Shown here piece by piece: positions 1 to 10,325 of a DNA stretch of 37,540 nucleotides; within the stretch, counting starts at the first letter, position 1, and every line of letters begins with the position of its first letter. Under the pieces are notes generated by a model that was not told the origin of the DNA, did not search any database, and saw only the letters and a program-made list of their open reading frames with translations. The translations under genes and the position numbers were made by a program. This DNA is from an uncultured Erwinia sp. (GTDB lineage Bacteria; Pseudomonadota; Gammaproteobacteria; Enterobacterales; Enterobacteriaceae). Location of the stretch: contig CAJYIY010000004.1 of NCBI GenBank assembly GCA_913775305.1, positions 1 to 37,540 on the forward strand. The letters run 5' to 3'.

Positions 1-6
1 GAGAGA

Positions 7-83
7 TGGTGCATCCAGGAGGATTCGAACCTCCGACCGCTCGGTTCGTAGCCGAGTACTCTATCCAGCTGAGCTATGGATGC
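7..83 (-). tRNA. tRNA-Arg(ACG), copy 1
   Basis: A 77-nt tRNA on the minus strand with encoded CCA. The 7-bp acceptor stem starts GCATCCA and pairs with TGGATGC. The anticodon loop reads CTACGAA, giving anticodon ACG (read as ICG). The T-arm carries GGTTCGAATCC. It is the last of four near-identical tandem copies, equivalent to the E. coli argV/Y/Z/Q cluster. The array may continue beyond the left edge of the window. Confidence 0.97.
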
Positions 84-158
84 ATCGGAATGCTTCAGGC
101 ACAAAGCGCAACAATCCTGCTAAGGTATTGAAGGCGTTTACTGCCGTTAACTAAAGTA

Positions 159-235
159 TGGTGCATCCAGGAGGATTCGAACCTCCGACCGCTCGGTTCG
201 TAGCCGAGTACTCTATCCAGCTGAGCTATGGATGC
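159..235 (-). tRNA. tRNA-Arg(ACG), copy 2
   Basis: A 77-nt minus-strand tRNA identical in sequence to the neighbouring copies, with anticodon ACG, encoded CCA and the standard D- and T-arms. The spacer to copy 1 is about 75 bp and unlike the other spacers. The copies therefore look like an old tandem array kept uniform by gene conversion. Confidence 0.97.
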
Positions 236-310
236 ATTGGAAATTATTGATTGGAGGTAATGCGACAAACCTGAGGAGATACTGAAGAAAACCACGACCA
301 CTCTGATGAA

Positions 311-387
311 TGGTGCATCCAGGAGGATTCGAACCTCCGACCGCTCGGTTCGTAGCCGAGTACTCTATCCAGCTGAGCTATGGATGC
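311..387 (-). tRNA. tRNA-Arg(ACG), copy 3
   Basis: A 77-nt minus-strand tRNA with anticodon ACG and encoded CCA, identical to the flanking copies. It is expected to be processed from one long transcript together with tRNA-Ser(GCU) and the other three tRNA-Arg copies, as in the E. coli serV operon. Confidence 0.97.
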
Positions 388-496
388 ATTGTTAATTCTT
401 GTATAACGCAGGGTGCTTAACTACTCACCGTGATACAGGCTGCTAATGCTGTACCAGTTACTTCTTATAAAGCCGCTAATGCCACTTTAAGAGAGA

Positions 497-573
497 TGGT
501 GCATCCAGGAGGATTCGAACCTCCGACCGCTCGGTTCGTAGCCGAGTACTCTATCCAGCTGAGCTATGGATGC
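497..573 (-). tRNA. tRNA-Arg(ACG), copy 4
   Basis: A 77-nt minus-strand tRNA with anticodon ACG and encoded CCA. It is the first arginine copy after tRNA-Ser, with only 4 bp between the two genes. A 16-nt stretch spanning its 3' end also flanks copy 1, a trace of tandem duplication. Confidence 0.97.
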
Positions 574-577
574 AAAA

Positions 578-670
578 TGGCGGTGAGGCGGGGATTCGAA
601 CCCCGGATGCAGCTTTTGACCGCATACTCCCTTAGCAGGGGAGCGCCTTCAGCCTCTCGGCCACCTCACC
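578..670 (-). tRNA. serV: tRNA-Ser(GCU)
   Basis: A 93-nt class II tRNA on the minus strand. The acceptor begins GGTGAGG and pairs with CCTCACC. The anticodon loop contains GCT, the long variable arm of a serine tRNA is present, and CCA is encoded. It is the promoter-proximal member of the tRNA operon, directly downstream of csrA, the same order as serV-argVYZQ in E. coli. Confidence 0.97.
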
Positions 671-1028
671 ACTAGCACTCTTTCGAGTTGTGCTTCAGAA
701 CTTTCTAACTGCTCATCGGCACTGCGTGGCGCACATATTACTTTCTGGGCGTTGTAAGTCAAACAATTTCTCCCCCTTTTTTCACCCCCTGCGTTCAATT
801 GCACAAAAGCCATTCAATCAGGCGGTTTTAAAGGCAAAAAGAGTGAATTATCAACAGCGAAAACGGGCTTTTGCTGTGAAGGCACAACGGAAAAAAACCA
901 CCGGGGCGATGGATTTGATGAACAACAAGGAGAAGGAAAGAAGAAGAATCAGGGACGAAAGGCAAAAAGCGATCGAATTGAAGTGGAATGGAAGTGGCCT
1001 CGCTGCAGAGAGCGAGGCGCTGAATACG
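671..1028. other. csrA to tRNA-Ser intergenic region
   Basis: About 360 bp without a convincing gene. It should contain the promoter of the tRNA operon, read leftwards, near the tRNA end, and the csrA 3' end at the other side. A long plus-strand reading frame crosses it and csrA, but it has no ribosome-binding site and runs antisense to csrA, so I do not call it a gene. Confidence 0.6.
997..1018 (-). terminator. possible csrA terminator
   Basis: A perfect 8-bp stem (GCCTCGCT/AGCGAGGC) with a 6-nt loop starts 10 bp after the csrA stop codon. No clear T-run follows on the minus strand, so termination may be weak or may lead into processing of a longer transcript. Confidence 0.5.
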
Positions 1029-1214
1029 TTAGTAGCTCGTTTGCTGAGTTTTTTCAGCCTGAATGCGCTGATAAATCTCTTCGCGATGCACCGATACTTC
1101 TTTAGGGGCGTTTACGCCAATACGTACCTGGTTACCTTTAACACCCAGCACAGTTACAGTCACCTCATCACCGATCATGAGGGTTTCACCAACTCGACGA
1201 GTTAGAATAAGCAT
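1029..1214 (-). CDS. csrA: carbon storage regulator CsrA
   Basis: A 61-residue homodimeric RNA-binding protein, the usual CsrA length. CsrA binds GGA motifs in mRNA leaders and controls translation and stability of glycogen, motility and biofilm mRNAs. It is antagonised by CsrB/CsrC sRNAs. The N-terminus [10 protein letters not shown] and the segment [10 protein letters not shown] are the family hallmarks, with the key RNA-binding Arg residues near both ends of the domain (LTRR and VHRE). The ATG is preceded by AAGGAG at good spacing. The gene lies between alaS and the tRNA-Ser/Arg operon, exactly as in E. coli. Nothing is unusual about it. Confidence 0.97.
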   Translation of the reverse strand: MLILTRRVGETLMIGDEVTVTVLGVKGNQVRIGVNAPKEVSVHREEIYQRIQAEKTQQTSY

Positions 1215-1404
1215 TCTTTGCTCCTTGAAAGATTAAAAGAGTCGGGTCAACTGTTCCCGGCATTATCCATCATACAACGTGCAATGTAGATTATGACAAA
1301 TACACCAAGAGTGCATCCTCATACAAATACATTCTGCTGATACTTAGTTTAGCCGAAAACCTGCTCATCAACCTGACTTTATGATTACAGCGCACACCGC
1401 ATAA

Positions 1405-1433
1405 GAAGAACGCCAGGTTTTCGACCCTGGCGC
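1405..1433 (-). terminator. alaS rho-independent terminator
   Basis: On the minus strand a 7-bp GC-rich stem (CGCCAGG/CCTGGCG) with an 8-nt loop is followed by a pyrimidine-rich TTCTTCTT run. It lies 27 bp past the alaS stop codon and separates alaS from csrA, whose own promoter must lie at 1215-1400. Confidence 0.75.
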
Positions 1434-1459
1434 TCTGCAGCGATACATTTTAATGAGTG

Positions 1460-4087
1460 TTACAGTTTTGCAGCCACCCAGGACTCAACGCCAGCCAGTG
1501 CAGCAGGGAGTGCCTGTGCATCTGTACCACCCGCCTGAGCCATATCCGGCCGACCACCACCTTTCCCGCCGACCTGCTGCGCAAGCTCACCAACCAGCTC
1601 ACCCGCTTTGACACGATCGGTCAGGTCTTTAGTCACCCCGCTAATCAGGGATACTTTCCCCTCAGCAACGGTTGCCAGTACGATAATTGCAGATCCAAGC
1701 TGATTCTTCAGATCGTCGACCATCGTACGCAGCATTTTCGGCTCAACGTTTTTCAATTCGCTAACCAGCAGCTTTGTTCCCTTCACGGTAATCGCTTTAC
1801 TGCTCAGGAGACTGCTCTCCTGCGCTGCCTGCTGATCTTTCAGCTGCTGCAGTTCTTTCTCCAGTCCGCGTGCATGGTCGATCAGCGCACGGACTTTATC
1901 ACTCAGGTTACTGCTGTTCGCTTTCACCAGCTGAGCGATATCCAACAGCTGCTCGCTCTGACTGTAAACCTGGGACAGCGCACCCTCTCCCGTTACGGCT
2001 TCAATACGGCGCACACCTGCCGCCGTGCCGGATTCAGACAGGATGCGGAACAGGCCGATATCGCCGGTGCGGGTGGCGTGAACGCCACCGCAGAGCTCGG
2101 TTGAGAAGTCACCCATGCCGACAACGCGCACGTGATCGTCATACTTCTCGCCAAACAGCGCCATTGCCCCTTTGGCCCTGGCCGCTTCCAGCTCCATGAT
2201 ATTGGTATCAATCGCAAGGTTACGACGGATCTGCGCGTTGACGATCTCCTCTACCTGACGGATCTCCTGAGGCTTCATCGCTTCAAAATGCGAGAAGTCA
2301 AAACGCAGATATTTGTCGTTCACCAGTGAGCCTTTCTGTGCGACATGGTCACCCAGAACCTGGCGCAGCGCAGCATGCAGCAGGTGCGTTGCGGAGTGGT
2401 TGAGGCGGATACGCGCACGGCGTGCTTCATCAACCTGCGCGGCCAGACGATCGCCAATGCGTAATGTTCCCGCAGTCAGCTTGCCGCTGTGACCAATAGC
2501 CTGACCATATTTCTGGGTATCAGTGACGTTAAAGCTGATGTTTTCACCTTTCAGTTCACCGGTATCACCCACCTGTCCGCCTGATTCACCGTAGAATGGT
2601 GTTTCATCCAGAACGATCACCCCTTCCTGACCGGCGGTGATTTCAGTGGCCGCCTGGCCATTGACGAAGATCGCAGTGACGGTCGCATTCAGCGCCAGCT
2701 GATCGTAGCCTTTAAACGCCGATGCTTTATCAATGCTGATCACGCTGCTGTAGTCAGCACCAAAGCCGCTGGCATCGCGCGCGCGCTGACGCTGCTGCTC
2801 CATCGCCCGCTCAAAGCCCTCTTCGTCGATTTTCAGGTGACGTTCACGACACACATCGGCAGTCAGATCGACCGGGAAACCAAAGGTGTCATACAGACGG
2901 AACACGGTCTCACCATCCAGAGTATCGCCCTGAAGTTTTTCCAGCTCGTCATCCAGCAGCGCCAGACCGCGCTCCAGGGTTTTCGCGAACTGCTCTTCTT
3001 CTGACTTCAGCACCTGCTCAACCTGAGCCTGCTGACGCTGCAGATCTTCTCCCGCTGCGCCCATCACTTCAATCAGTGGTGCAACCAGCTTATAGAAGAA
3101 CGTGCCTTTCGCACCCAACATGTTACCGTGACGAACCGCGCGACGAATGATACGGCGCAGAACGTAGCCACGGTTTTCATTCGATGGGATCACCCCATCG
3201 GCGATCAGGAAAGCACAGGAACGGATGTGGTCAGCAATGACGCGCAGTGACTTATTGCCGAGATCGCTGGCGCCGGTGACCTGCGCAACAGATGCAATCA
3301 GTTTGGCGAACAGATCGATTTCATAGTTCGAGTTTACATGCTGCAGAACCGCTGAAATGCGCTCAAGCCCCATGCCGGTATCGACCGAAGGCTTGGGCAG
3401 AGGCAGCATCGTACCGTCAGGCTGACGGTTAAACTGCATAAAGACGATGTTCCAGATCTCAATATAGCGGTCACCGTCCTCTTCCGGGCTACCCGGAGGC
3501 CCGCCCCAGATGTGATCGCCGTGGTCGAAGAAAATTTCAGAGCACGGGCCACAAGGACCGGTATCGCCCATCTGCCAGAAGTTGTCTGAAGCGTAAGCGC
3601 CGCCTTTGTTGTCGCCGATGCGAATAATACGTTCGCGCGGCACGCCGATCTCATTCGCCCAGATATCAAAGGCTTCATCATCGGTTTCGTACACGGTCAC
3701 CCACAGTTTCTCTTTCGGCAGGGCAAACCATTCCGCCCCGGTCAACAGTTCCCAGGCAAAGGCGATCGCCTCTTTCTTGAAATAGTCCCCGAAGCTGAAG
3801 TTACCCAGCATTTCGAAGAAAGTATGGTGACGGGCAGTGTAGCCAACGTTTTCAAGATCGTTATGTTTTCCGCCCGCGCGCACGCAGCGCTGTGAGGTGG
3901 TGGCACGGGTATAATTACGCTTGTCCTGACCAAGGAACACATCCTTGAACTGGTTCATGCCGGCGTTGGTAAACAGTAAAGTCGGGTCGTTGTTGGGGAC
4001 GAGGGAGCTACTGGCTACAACCTGATGTCCCTTACTCTGGAAAAAGTCGAGAAACGCTTGACGAATCTCCGCAGTGCTCTTGCTCAT
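1460..4087 (-). CDS. alaS: alanyl-tRNA synthetase
   Basis: A full-length 875-residue class II synthetase that charges tRNA-Ala in the cytoplasm. The N-terminal catalytic core begins [16 protein letters not shown] and contains the ATP-binding class II motifs in roughly the first 260 residues. The editing domain, which clears mischarged Ser/Gly-tRNA, carries the zinc-site motifs HSATH (about residue 565) and CGGVH (about residue 665). The C-Ala/oligomerisation domain with [15 protein letters not shown] ends the protein. Length and all motifs match E. coli AlaS (876 aa), so the gene is intact. It lies between recX and csrA, has its own terminator, and is expected to be constitutive. Confidence 0.98.
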   Translation of the reverse strand: MSKSTAEIRQAFLDFFQSKGHQVVASSSLVPNNDPTLLFTNAGMNQFKDVFLGQDKRNYTRATTSQRCVRAGGKHNDLENVGYTARHHTFFEMLGNFSFGDYFKKEAIAFAWELLTGAEWFALPKEKLWVTVYETDDEAFDIWANEIGVPRERIIRIGDNKGGAYASDNFWQMGDTGPCGPCSEIFFDHGDHIWGGPPGSPEEDGDRYIEIWNIVFMQFNRQPDGTMLPLPKPSVDTGMGLERISAVLQHVNSNYEIDLFAKLIASVAQVTGASDLGNKSLRVIADHIRSCAFLIADGVIPSNENRGYVLRRIIRRAVRHGNMLGAKGTFFYKLVAPLIEVMGAAGEDLQRQQAQVEQVLKSEEEQFAKTLERGLALLDDELEKLQGDTLDGETVFRLYDTFGFPVDLTADVCRERHLKIDEEGFERAMEQQRQRARDASGFGADYSSVISIDKASAFKGYDQLALNATVTAIFVNGQAATEITAGQEGVIVLDETPFYGESGGQVGDTGELKGENISFNVTDTQKYGQAIGHSGKLTAGTLRIGDRLAAQVDEARRARIRLNHSATHLLHAALRQVLGDHVAQKGSLVNDKYLRFDFSHFEAMKPQEIRQVEEIVNAQIRRNLAIDTNIMELEAARAKGAMALFGEKYDDHVRVVGMGDFSTELCGGVHATRTGDIGLFRILSESGTAAGVRRIEAVTGEGALSQVYSQSEQLLDIAQLVKANSSNLSDKVRALIDHARGLEKELQQLKDQQAAQESSLLSSKAITVKGTKLLVSELKNVEPKMLRTMVDDLKNQLGSAIIVLATVAEGKVSLISGVTKDLTDRVKAGELVGELAQQVGGKGGGRPDMAQAGGTDAQALPAALAGVESWVAAKL

Positions 4088-4225
4088 ATTTGTCCTGGAA
4101 TCACGCTAACGAATGTCTCGTGGGTCTTGCTGCGCCGGAATCACACTTGCCTGCGGCGACACACGAACAAAAAAGTGGTGAATAAGATAAATTTTCTTCG
4201 AAGTGAAGTAAAATCCCTTTGGCGT

Positions 4226-4738
4226 TCAATCATCAAATTTTGTGAAAACAGACCGGATATCTTCCATAAAGAAGCCTTTTGTCATCAAATAACGCTGCAC
4301 CCTGGCTTTTTCCTTCCATTCCGTCGGCAAAGGTAAACCAAACTTCCGCTCGGCCAGGCTGAACGCCAGGCTTTGCCAGTCGATTTGCGTGTTAAACATT
4401 GCCTCATCGATTAAGGCCTTGTCCACTCCCTTCTGACCCAGCTCCAGCCTGATACGCTGCGGGCCATAGCCTTTTCTGCTTCGCCCCTCCAGATAGCGGT
4501 CGGCAAAGCGGGCATCATCCAGCCAGTTATGCTGGTAACACCATTCGACAACGCGATCGATCTCTTCCGGCGTTAAAGGTTCCGGAGGGGTTTCATCGCG
4601 GGAAAACTGCGCCGCGCGCTCCGTGGCTAATGTCAGCTTACGGCGAAACTCGGCTTCACTGTGGTCACGCATGGCAAGAATACGCGTTGCCCGCTCCAAC
4701 AGTCGGGCATGCCGGGACCGCTCTGAACGTTCTGTCAT
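4226..4738 (-). CDS. recX: regulatory protein RecX
   Basis: RecX inhibits RecA by blocking filament extension. The protein is 170 residues from the start chosen here (MTERSERS), in line with E. coli RecX (166 aa). Recognisable segments are RILAMRDHSEAEFRRKL near the N-terminus, LDDARFADRYLEGRSRKGYGPQRIR in the middle (the three-helix repeat core) and GFFMEDIRSVF at the C-terminus. An upstream ATG would add 10 residues, but it has no better ribosome-binding site and does not fit the family N-terminus. The gene lies 189 bp after recA on the same strand and is probably transcribed by read-through of the recA terminator, so it is SOS-induced. Confidence 0.93.
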   Translation of the reverse strand: MTERSERSRHARLLERATRILAMRDHSEAEFRRKLTLATERAAQFSRDETPPEPLTPEEIDRVVEWCYQHNWLDDARFADRYLEGRSRKGYGPQRIRLELGQKGVDKALIDEAMFNTQIDWQSLAFSLAERKFGLPLPTEWKEKARVQRYLMTKGFFMEDIRSVFTKFDD

Positions 4739-4873
4739 AAAGGCAGCACCATTTTTATACTCAAACACATTTATCAGGGTAACGTCTGACGGCGAGGCTG
4801 GCGAGGAAAATAGACATTGGTGGTGAGAGGTTTGGCCGGATTATGATGCCCTGATAAGGGACGAATTCCCCAT

Positions 4874-4902
4874 AAAAAAAGGAACGGGGCTACCGTTCCT
4901 TT
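4874..4902 (-). terminator. recA rho-independent terminator
   Basis: A perfect 10-bp stem (AAAGGAACGG/CCGTTCCTTT) with a 5-nt loop, followed by TTTT on the minus strand. It lies 25 bp past the recA stop codon. Partial read-through would feed recX. Confidence 0.88.
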
Positions 4903-4927
4903 TCCTTAAATATCAACGTCAGACGGA

Positions 4928-6001
<1,074 letters not shown>

Positions 6002-6053
6002 TCATGCGGGCAAAGCACACGCGGACGCTGCTTTGTTTCTAAAATATGCAGTG

Positions 6054-6081
6054 ATTATACTGTATGGTCATACAGTATCAA
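6054..6081 (-). promoter_or_regulatory. recA promoter
   Basis: On the minus strand, -35 TTGATA (6076-6081) and -10 TATAAT (6054-6059) are separated by 16 bp, the same hexamers as the E. coli recA promoter. The LexA operator overlaps the spacer and both hexamers. Confidence 0.9.
6058..6077. promoter_or_regulatory. LexA operator (SOS box) of recA
   Basis: TACTG-N10-CAGTA with an alternating AT-rich centre, a near-perfect match to the enterobacterial SOS-box consensus. It sits inside the recA promoter, so LexA would block RNA polymerase binding until DNA damage activates RecA. Confidence 0.95.
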
Positions 6082-6083
6082 GT

Positions 6084-6578
6084 TTAATTTTTCAGAAAGC
6101 GATCGCGTAAAGCCAGCAGCGCCCAGGCGGTTGCCTGTCGGCGGACCTCCTCACGGTCTCCACTGAAACAGCGGCGTTCTGCCAGCACTTCGCCGCTTGC
6201 GCAGGCAAAACCAAACCATACCGTGCCGACCGGTTTTTCCTGACTGCCGCCGTCAGGCCCGGCGATACCGCTGACCGCCAGCGCAAAATCCGCTGCGGCT
6301 TCGCGCAGCGCCCCCTGCGCCATCTCACGCACCACCGATTCGCTGACGGCACCGTGTTCCGCCAGCGAACGTGCGCTGACGCCAACCATTTGCTGCTTGG
6401 CGTCATTACTGTAGGTCACAAAGCCGCGATGAAACCAGGCAGAGCTGCCCGCAATATCGGTCAGAACCTTAGCAATCCAGCCCCCGGTACAGGACTCGGC
6501 GGTAGTGACTGTCGCACCACGGGCCGACAGCAGCTGGCCGACATGGGTACTTAACTGAGTTAATTGCTCATCCGTCAT
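6084..6578 (-). CDS. pncC: nicotinamide-nucleotide amidohydrolase PncC
   Basis: PncC (CinA C-terminal domain family, formerly YgaD) deamidates NMN to nicotinate mononucleotide in the NAD salvage cycle. The 164-residue protein starts MTDEQL and carries the family signature TTAESCTGG, with the catalytic Ser in that segment, followed by GSSAWFHRGFVTYSN, VSGIAGPDGG and KPVGTVWFG. Length and motifs match E. coli PncC (165 aa). An in-frame ATG 42 nt upstream was rejected because the shorter start fits the family. The gene is directly upstream of recA, as in other enterobacteria. The C-terminal codons reach almost to the recA -35 box. Confidence 0.95.
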   Translation of the reverse strand: MTDEQLTQLSTHVGQLLSARGATVTTAESCTGGWIAKVLTDIAGSSAWFHRGFVTYSNDAKQQMVGVSARSLAEHGAVSESVVREMAQGALREAAADFALAVSGIAGPDGGSQEKPVGTVWFGFACASGEVLAERRCFSGDREEVRRQATAWALLALRDRFLKN

Positions 6579-6679
6579 GGTGTATGCCTTTTCCGTTTTT
6601 ACTGTCGCAAAGGCTAACATTTTTAAAGCGCACGGGGAGCAGAGGAAAACATTTTTGCAGCGCCTCTTCCAATACGTGA

Positions 6680-7453
6680 TTAAATTTTCTGTGCCACCAT
6701 GAAAAGACGGGGGAATGCCATCAGCAGATGACCATCAGTTCGGGCAGGATAGGCCCGCGCAATCTCCGACTGAAAGGCAGCCAGATACGCCTTCTCCTGC
6801 TGCTCATCCAGTGCGGTGAGAAATGGTCGCAGTCCGGTCGCACGCAGCCAGTTAACGATTGCCTGCGGCGAAGACATAATGTGGTAATACGTCGTACGCC
6901 AGATATCAACCCGACATCCTGACCCGGACAGCAAATCATAATACTGCTCCGCTGACAGCAGCGTCTTCCTGTCAGTAGCCTGCGGATTAATCATATCTGC
7001 CCACGCCGCGCGCCGGGCCACTTCACGCATTAGACGGTGGGTGGGCTGTTCAAGGTTATCCGGCATTTGAACCGCCAGCACGCCTGACGGTGCCAGCTGG
7101 GTAATCAGACGGGGAAAAAGAGTCTGATGTTCCGTCAGCCACTGGAGTGAGGCATTGGCATAAATAACATCCTGCGGCTGCGCGGCCTGCCAGTGGCGAA
7201 TATCTTCACAGGAAAAGGAGCAACACGGCAGACGTTGTCGTGCCTTGTCGAGCATCGCCTGCGAACTGTCCAGCCCGGTAATGTGCGCATCGGGCCAGGC
7301 TTTACACAGCAGTTCGGTACTGTTGCCCGGTCCGCAGCCGAGATCGGTAGCAAATTTGACCTGAGTGAGTGGAATCCGGCTCAGTAACTCCTGCGCCGGA
7401 CGGGTCCGCTCTGCTTCAAACTGCCGGTAAAGGTCGGGATTCCAGTCTTGCAT
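6680..7453 (-). CDS. tam: trans-aconitate 2-methyltransferase
   Basis: A 257-residue SAM-dependent methyltransferase. Tam methylates trans-aconitate, an inhibitor formed from the TCA intermediate cis-aconitate. The SAM site (motif I) reads [10 protein letters not shown] (about residues 38-47), followed by the motif II acidic residue in GLDSS and the motif IV region [10 protein letters not shown]. The segments [10 protein letters not shown] and ATGLRP near the C-terminal half are shared with E. coli Tam, which has almost the same length (252 aa). The gene lies between pncC and mltB, not where tam is found in E. coli K-12. The assignment is by overall resemblance and the conserved N-terminus QDWNPDLY. 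Confidence 0.88.
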   Translation of the reverse strand: MQDWNPDLYRQFEAERTRPAQELLSRIPLTQVKFATDLGCGPGNSTELLCKAWPDAHITGLDSSQAMLDKARQRLPCCSFSCEDIRHWQAAQPQDVIYANASLQWLTEHQTLFPRLITQLAPSGVLAVQMPDNLEQPTHRLMREVARRAAWADMINPQATDRKTLLSAEQYYDLLSGSGCRVDIWRTTYYHIMSSPQAIVNWLRATGLRPFLTALDEQQEKAYLAAFQSEIARAYPARTDGHLLMAFPRLFMVAQKI

Positions 7454-7551
7454 GATGATTCCTCGCTCAGTTTGTCAGTCAGGCCGGCCCCCTCTGTGTC
7501 CGGCAGCGCTGGCGAGAAATAATGAAGTCGCAACACGTTAACCTGCGGACA

Positions 7552-8637
7552 CTACATCCCCTGACGGGCACGCCCTACCGCTTCTCCCAGCTGCCAGACG
7601 GCCATCGCGTAATGATTGCTGTGATTATAGCGGGTGATCGCATAAAAATTCGGCAAGCCGTACCAGTATTGATAGCTGCTGCCCATATCGAACTTCAGCA
7701 GACTGACCTGCTGCTGATTATCCAGCGGGATCTGCGGTGACAGCCCGGCAGCGGCCAGGGTAGCTACCGAGTAACGCGTTTTAAAGCCACTTTCCATACC
7801 CGGCGCCTGGCCCACGGCCTGCACGGCAACCGTGCCGTTAGTCAGCCAGCCGTGAGCCTGGAAATAGTGCGCTACGCTACCGATGGCATCCACCGGATCC
7901 CACAGATTGATATGACCATCGCCGTTAAAGTCCACCGCATACTGCTTGAATGCCGATGGCATAAACTGGCCGTAGCCCATCGCACCGGCAAAAGAACCGC
8001 GCAGATTAAGCGGATCGTCACCCTCTTCACGCGCCATCAGCAGGAAGGTTTCCAGCTCGCCGCTGAAATAGGCAGCACGACGCGGGTAGTTAAATGACAA
8101 CGTTGCCAGCGCATCAAGGATGCGCGTTTTGCCCATCACTCTGCCCCAGCGCGTTTCCACACCGATAATCCCGACGATGATTTCAGGCGGCACGCCGTAA
8201 ACCTGCTGCGCACGCTGCAGTGCATCCTGATACTGATCCCAGAAAGCAACGCCGTTCTGCACGTTGTCCGGCGTAATAAACTTGTTGCGGTAGCGTATCC
8301 AGGCACCATTAGGCCCGGTTGGCCCCTGGGCCGTGGTCGGTGCCTGGCGATCCATCAGGCGGATGACCCAATCCAGATTTTTAGCCTGTCCGAGCACATC
8401 ATGAAGCTGCTGACGGTCAAAGCCGTGCTCGCGCACCATTTTATCGATAAAGGCATTTGCCGCCTGGTTATCGGAAAAATCACCGCCAAACGGTGCAGCC
8501 GTATGATCGGGGCTGAGCAGGAAGCCACCGTTTCCCTTAAACGGATTACCGTGCGGTTCTGCCGGGGCCTGCTGCGGCTGGCTGCTACAGGCGGAAAGTA
8601 ATGCGACTACGGGAAGAAGAGTTGCCAGAAAACGCAT
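7552..8637 (-). CDS. mltB: membrane-bound lytic murein transglycosylase B
   Basis: An outer-membrane lipoprotein of 361 residues that cleaves the MurNAc-GlcNAc bond of peptidoglycan with 1,6-anhydro product formation (GH103). The signal peptide ends in a lipobox LLSAC (Cys17). The catalytic Glu lies in GIIGVETRWGR (about residues 156-166), and the GH103 motifs GAMGYGQFMPSAF and DFNGDGHINLW follow. The C-terminal AMAVWQLGEAV segment is typical. Length equals E. coli MltB (361 aa), so the gene is intact. Confidence 0.96.
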   Translation of the reverse strand: MRFLATLLPVVALLSACSSQPQQAPAEPHGNPFKGNGGFLLSPDHTAAPFGGDFSDNQAANAFIDKMVREHGFDRQQLHDVLGQAKNLDWVIRLMDRQAPTTAQGPTGPNGAWIRYRNKFITPDNVQNGVAFWDQYQDALQRAQQVYGVPPEIIVGIIGVETRWGRVMGKTRILDALATLSFNYPRRAAYFSGELETFLLMAREEGDDPLNLRGSFAGAMGYGQFMPSAFKQYAVDFNGDGHINLWDPVDAIGSVAHYFQAHGWLTNGTVAVQAVGQAPGMESGFKTRYSVATLAAAGLSPQIPLDNQQQVSLLKFDMGSSYQYWYGLPNFYAITRYNHSNHYAMAVWQLGEAVGRARQGM

Positions 8638-8774
8638 GGGGTATCCATTTTGCCGTGCATGAGAAATCAGAAAGCAGATGGTAAAACAGAGTCAGGATGG
8701 AATTAAAGGGGATTTACCTGTCGGGCGGTAAAACTGCGCAGCGGGTAGAAAAAATGCCCCACTGCGCGGGTTAA

Positions 8775-9245
8775 TCAGTGCTTATAGTAGATGTCACCGG
8801 ATTCGGCCTTGAGGATTTTACCGTCGGCGTTGGTAATCATGACGTAATTTCCACCCATATAGCTCCAGTGGCTTTCAGCAACCGGGGCAGGCAGATGGCG
8901 CACAGCCCACTGGGTCACCTCATACTTTTTAGTACGGTAAAGATCCGGTACGGTGTCCCCGATGGCAAAATGCGTAAAGTCAGCAAAGAAACTTTTTACG
9001 CTATACGGATCGGCAGAGTCAGCCAGTGCCTGTATCGTCGGGTCGGATGGCTGTTCCGCTGTCGCCGTTTCAGCAGGCGCTTTTTCAGCCTGACTTCCCT
9101 GTGCAGTCGTTTCAGCATCCTGGGGAGCCTGTTCCGGGGCCTGCTGAGCCGCATTCTGTTCATCTTCAGCCCAGGCAGCGGATACGCTGGTGAGCGCCAA
9201 CGTTGTCAACACCGCTGAACATAATATCACTTGCAACTTACGCAT
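8775..9245 (-). CDS. RcnB-family periplasmic protein
   Basis: A 156-residue exported protein. Residues 1-26 form a Sec signal peptide ending SAAWA. Residues 27-70 are a low-complexity Gln/Ala/Glu linker. The C-terminal 70 residues carry the RcnB pattern GDTVPDLYRTKKYEVTQW, then HLPAP, a Trp-aromatic-Gly stretch and NYVMITNADGKIL. The founding member, E. coli RcnB, is a periplasmic protein affecting Ni/Co homeostasis. Most family members have unknown roles, so I do not infer metal function here. It is unusual in its long Ala/Glu/Gln linker. It follows mltB in the same direction but has no evident partner gene. Confidence 0.75.
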   Translation of the reverse strand: MRKLQVILCSAVLTTLALTSVSAAWAEDEQNAAQQAPEQAPQDAETTAQGSQAEKAPAETATAEQPSDPTIQALADSADPYSVKSFFADFTHFAIGDTVPDLYRTKKYEVTQWAVRHLPAPVAESHWSYMGGNYVMITNADGKILKAESGDIYYKH

Positions 9246-9489
9246 AATGTCTCCAGTTTAACAACGAGAAGCGACACGCCATCACGCCGTCGCCACAGTA
9301 GCAGGGAGTCTACTCACTCAGGCTGGCATTTGTGCGGGTTTGGAATGAGACATCCCCCGACAGAAGTTACAGCCTGACCAGATTACGATGATAATGCGAT
9401 GTGGGGCTGCCAGGGGACGAATTTTTGTTAAGAAAAATGACCGTCGCACGGCAAGCAGGAGGCTATCGCGGTCTTTTCGCCCCGGTGGT

Positions 9490-10089
9490 TCAGACTTCAA
9501 AGGGCAGTATCAAATATAAAAACTGAACGCCCATCACTCTGAAGGGATCAGAATCAAGCAACGCGGTTATCAATTTCCATAAAAGTAAAGCCAGTGCAGC
9601 GACAGTCACCGCAGTAACCAGTCCCAGCAAGCCCTCTTTTAATGAATATATGCAGCCCCTGGCATGCTTCTTTATCGTTGCAGAGGCTTGAGGTTTATTT
9701 CCAGTGCGGGTCGAGATTTCCTGAATATTTTCCAGAGGTCCTTCATCGGGAAAAGCCATCACGCTCACCCGGCCAGCATCTATTCTGAAGCCAACTTTTG
9801 GCTCGGTAATAATCAGCGGTATTTCCAACCCGAGGGCTGAAAGCTGCTTTCTCAAACTGCTGATATAGTTATTAAGGTTACTGCGGGAAGCGGTCGTGCT
9901 GTCTCTACTCCAGACCTGTTGCAGAATGGTGTCGCGCGTGATCACGCTGCCGTCGCTCTCTAACAGCAAACAAAAAAGCCGGTTACTTATTTGGGTAATC
10001 ACGGTCCTGGAGAGATCGTCATCCACTCTCATCAGAGAGCGGTCTTCAGGATTAAATATTAGCTGGTTGTCTATCAGGTATTTTTTCAT
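9490..10089 (-). CDS. membrane-anchored winged-helix transcriptional regulator (CadC/ToxR-like)
   Basis: A 199-residue protein. Residues 1-105 form an OmpR/PhoB-type winged helix of the CadC/ToxR kind: N-terminal strands (YLIDNQLIFNPEDRSL), then LLESDGSVITRDTILQQVW, the recognition-helix region SRSNLNNYISSLRKQL and the wing IITEPKVGFRI. A Ser/Thr/Lys-rich linker follows, then one hydrophobic helix (about residues 152-174), leaving only some 25 residues outside. The periplasmic sensor domain of CadC/ToxR is therefore absent, and sensing must come from a partner or from the membrane. It lies 236 bp downstream of the phosphopantetheinyl transferase on the same strand and may control the NRPS locus. 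That link is inferred only from position. Confidence 0.8.
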   Translation of the reverse strand: MKKYLIDNQLIFNPEDRSLMRVDDDLSRTVITQISNRLFCLLLESDGSVITRDTILQQVWSRDSTTASRSNLNNYISSLRKQLSALGLEIPLIITEPKVGFRIDAGRVSVMAFPDEGPLENIQEISTRTGNKPQASATIKKHARGCIYSLKEGLLGLVTAVTVAALALLLWKLITALLDSDPFRVMGVQFLYLILPFEV

Positions 10090-10325
10090 GATCTGTCATT
10101 CAGCACTTAGCTCAGCCAGGAAGAATAACCGGGTTAGCCAGACCTCACAATTTTACTGCCTTAATCTTAATTAAAAATAAGCTCAACGTAATTACAGCTT
10201 TTTTTTAATATCTCTGACCGCCCCCAACATCATGTCCGGGCGGCCTGAGTGCGCGGTTTTCGCCAACAATATCAACCGTAATAGCGTGGCTGACCTCACT
10301 GAAACTCTGTTTTGACTGAAGCCAG

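Noticed and set aside
7..573. Four identical ~77-bp repeats with unequal spacers, CRISPR-like at first glance
   Set aside because: Each repeat folds as a complete tRNA-Arg(ACG) with encoded CCA; spacers do not have uniform length.
690..1205. 171-codon plus-strand open frame
   Set aside because: It lies antisense to csrA, lacks a ribosome-binding site, and its translation has no family features.
1457..2104. 215-codon plus-strand open frame antisense to alaS
   Set aside because: It is a shadow of the strongly biased codons of alaS; a full, intact gene occupies the other strand.
9318..9500. 60-codon minus-strand frame between the RcnB-like gene and the regulator
   Set aside because: No ribosome-binding site, it overlaps the end of the regulator gene, and the translation looks random.
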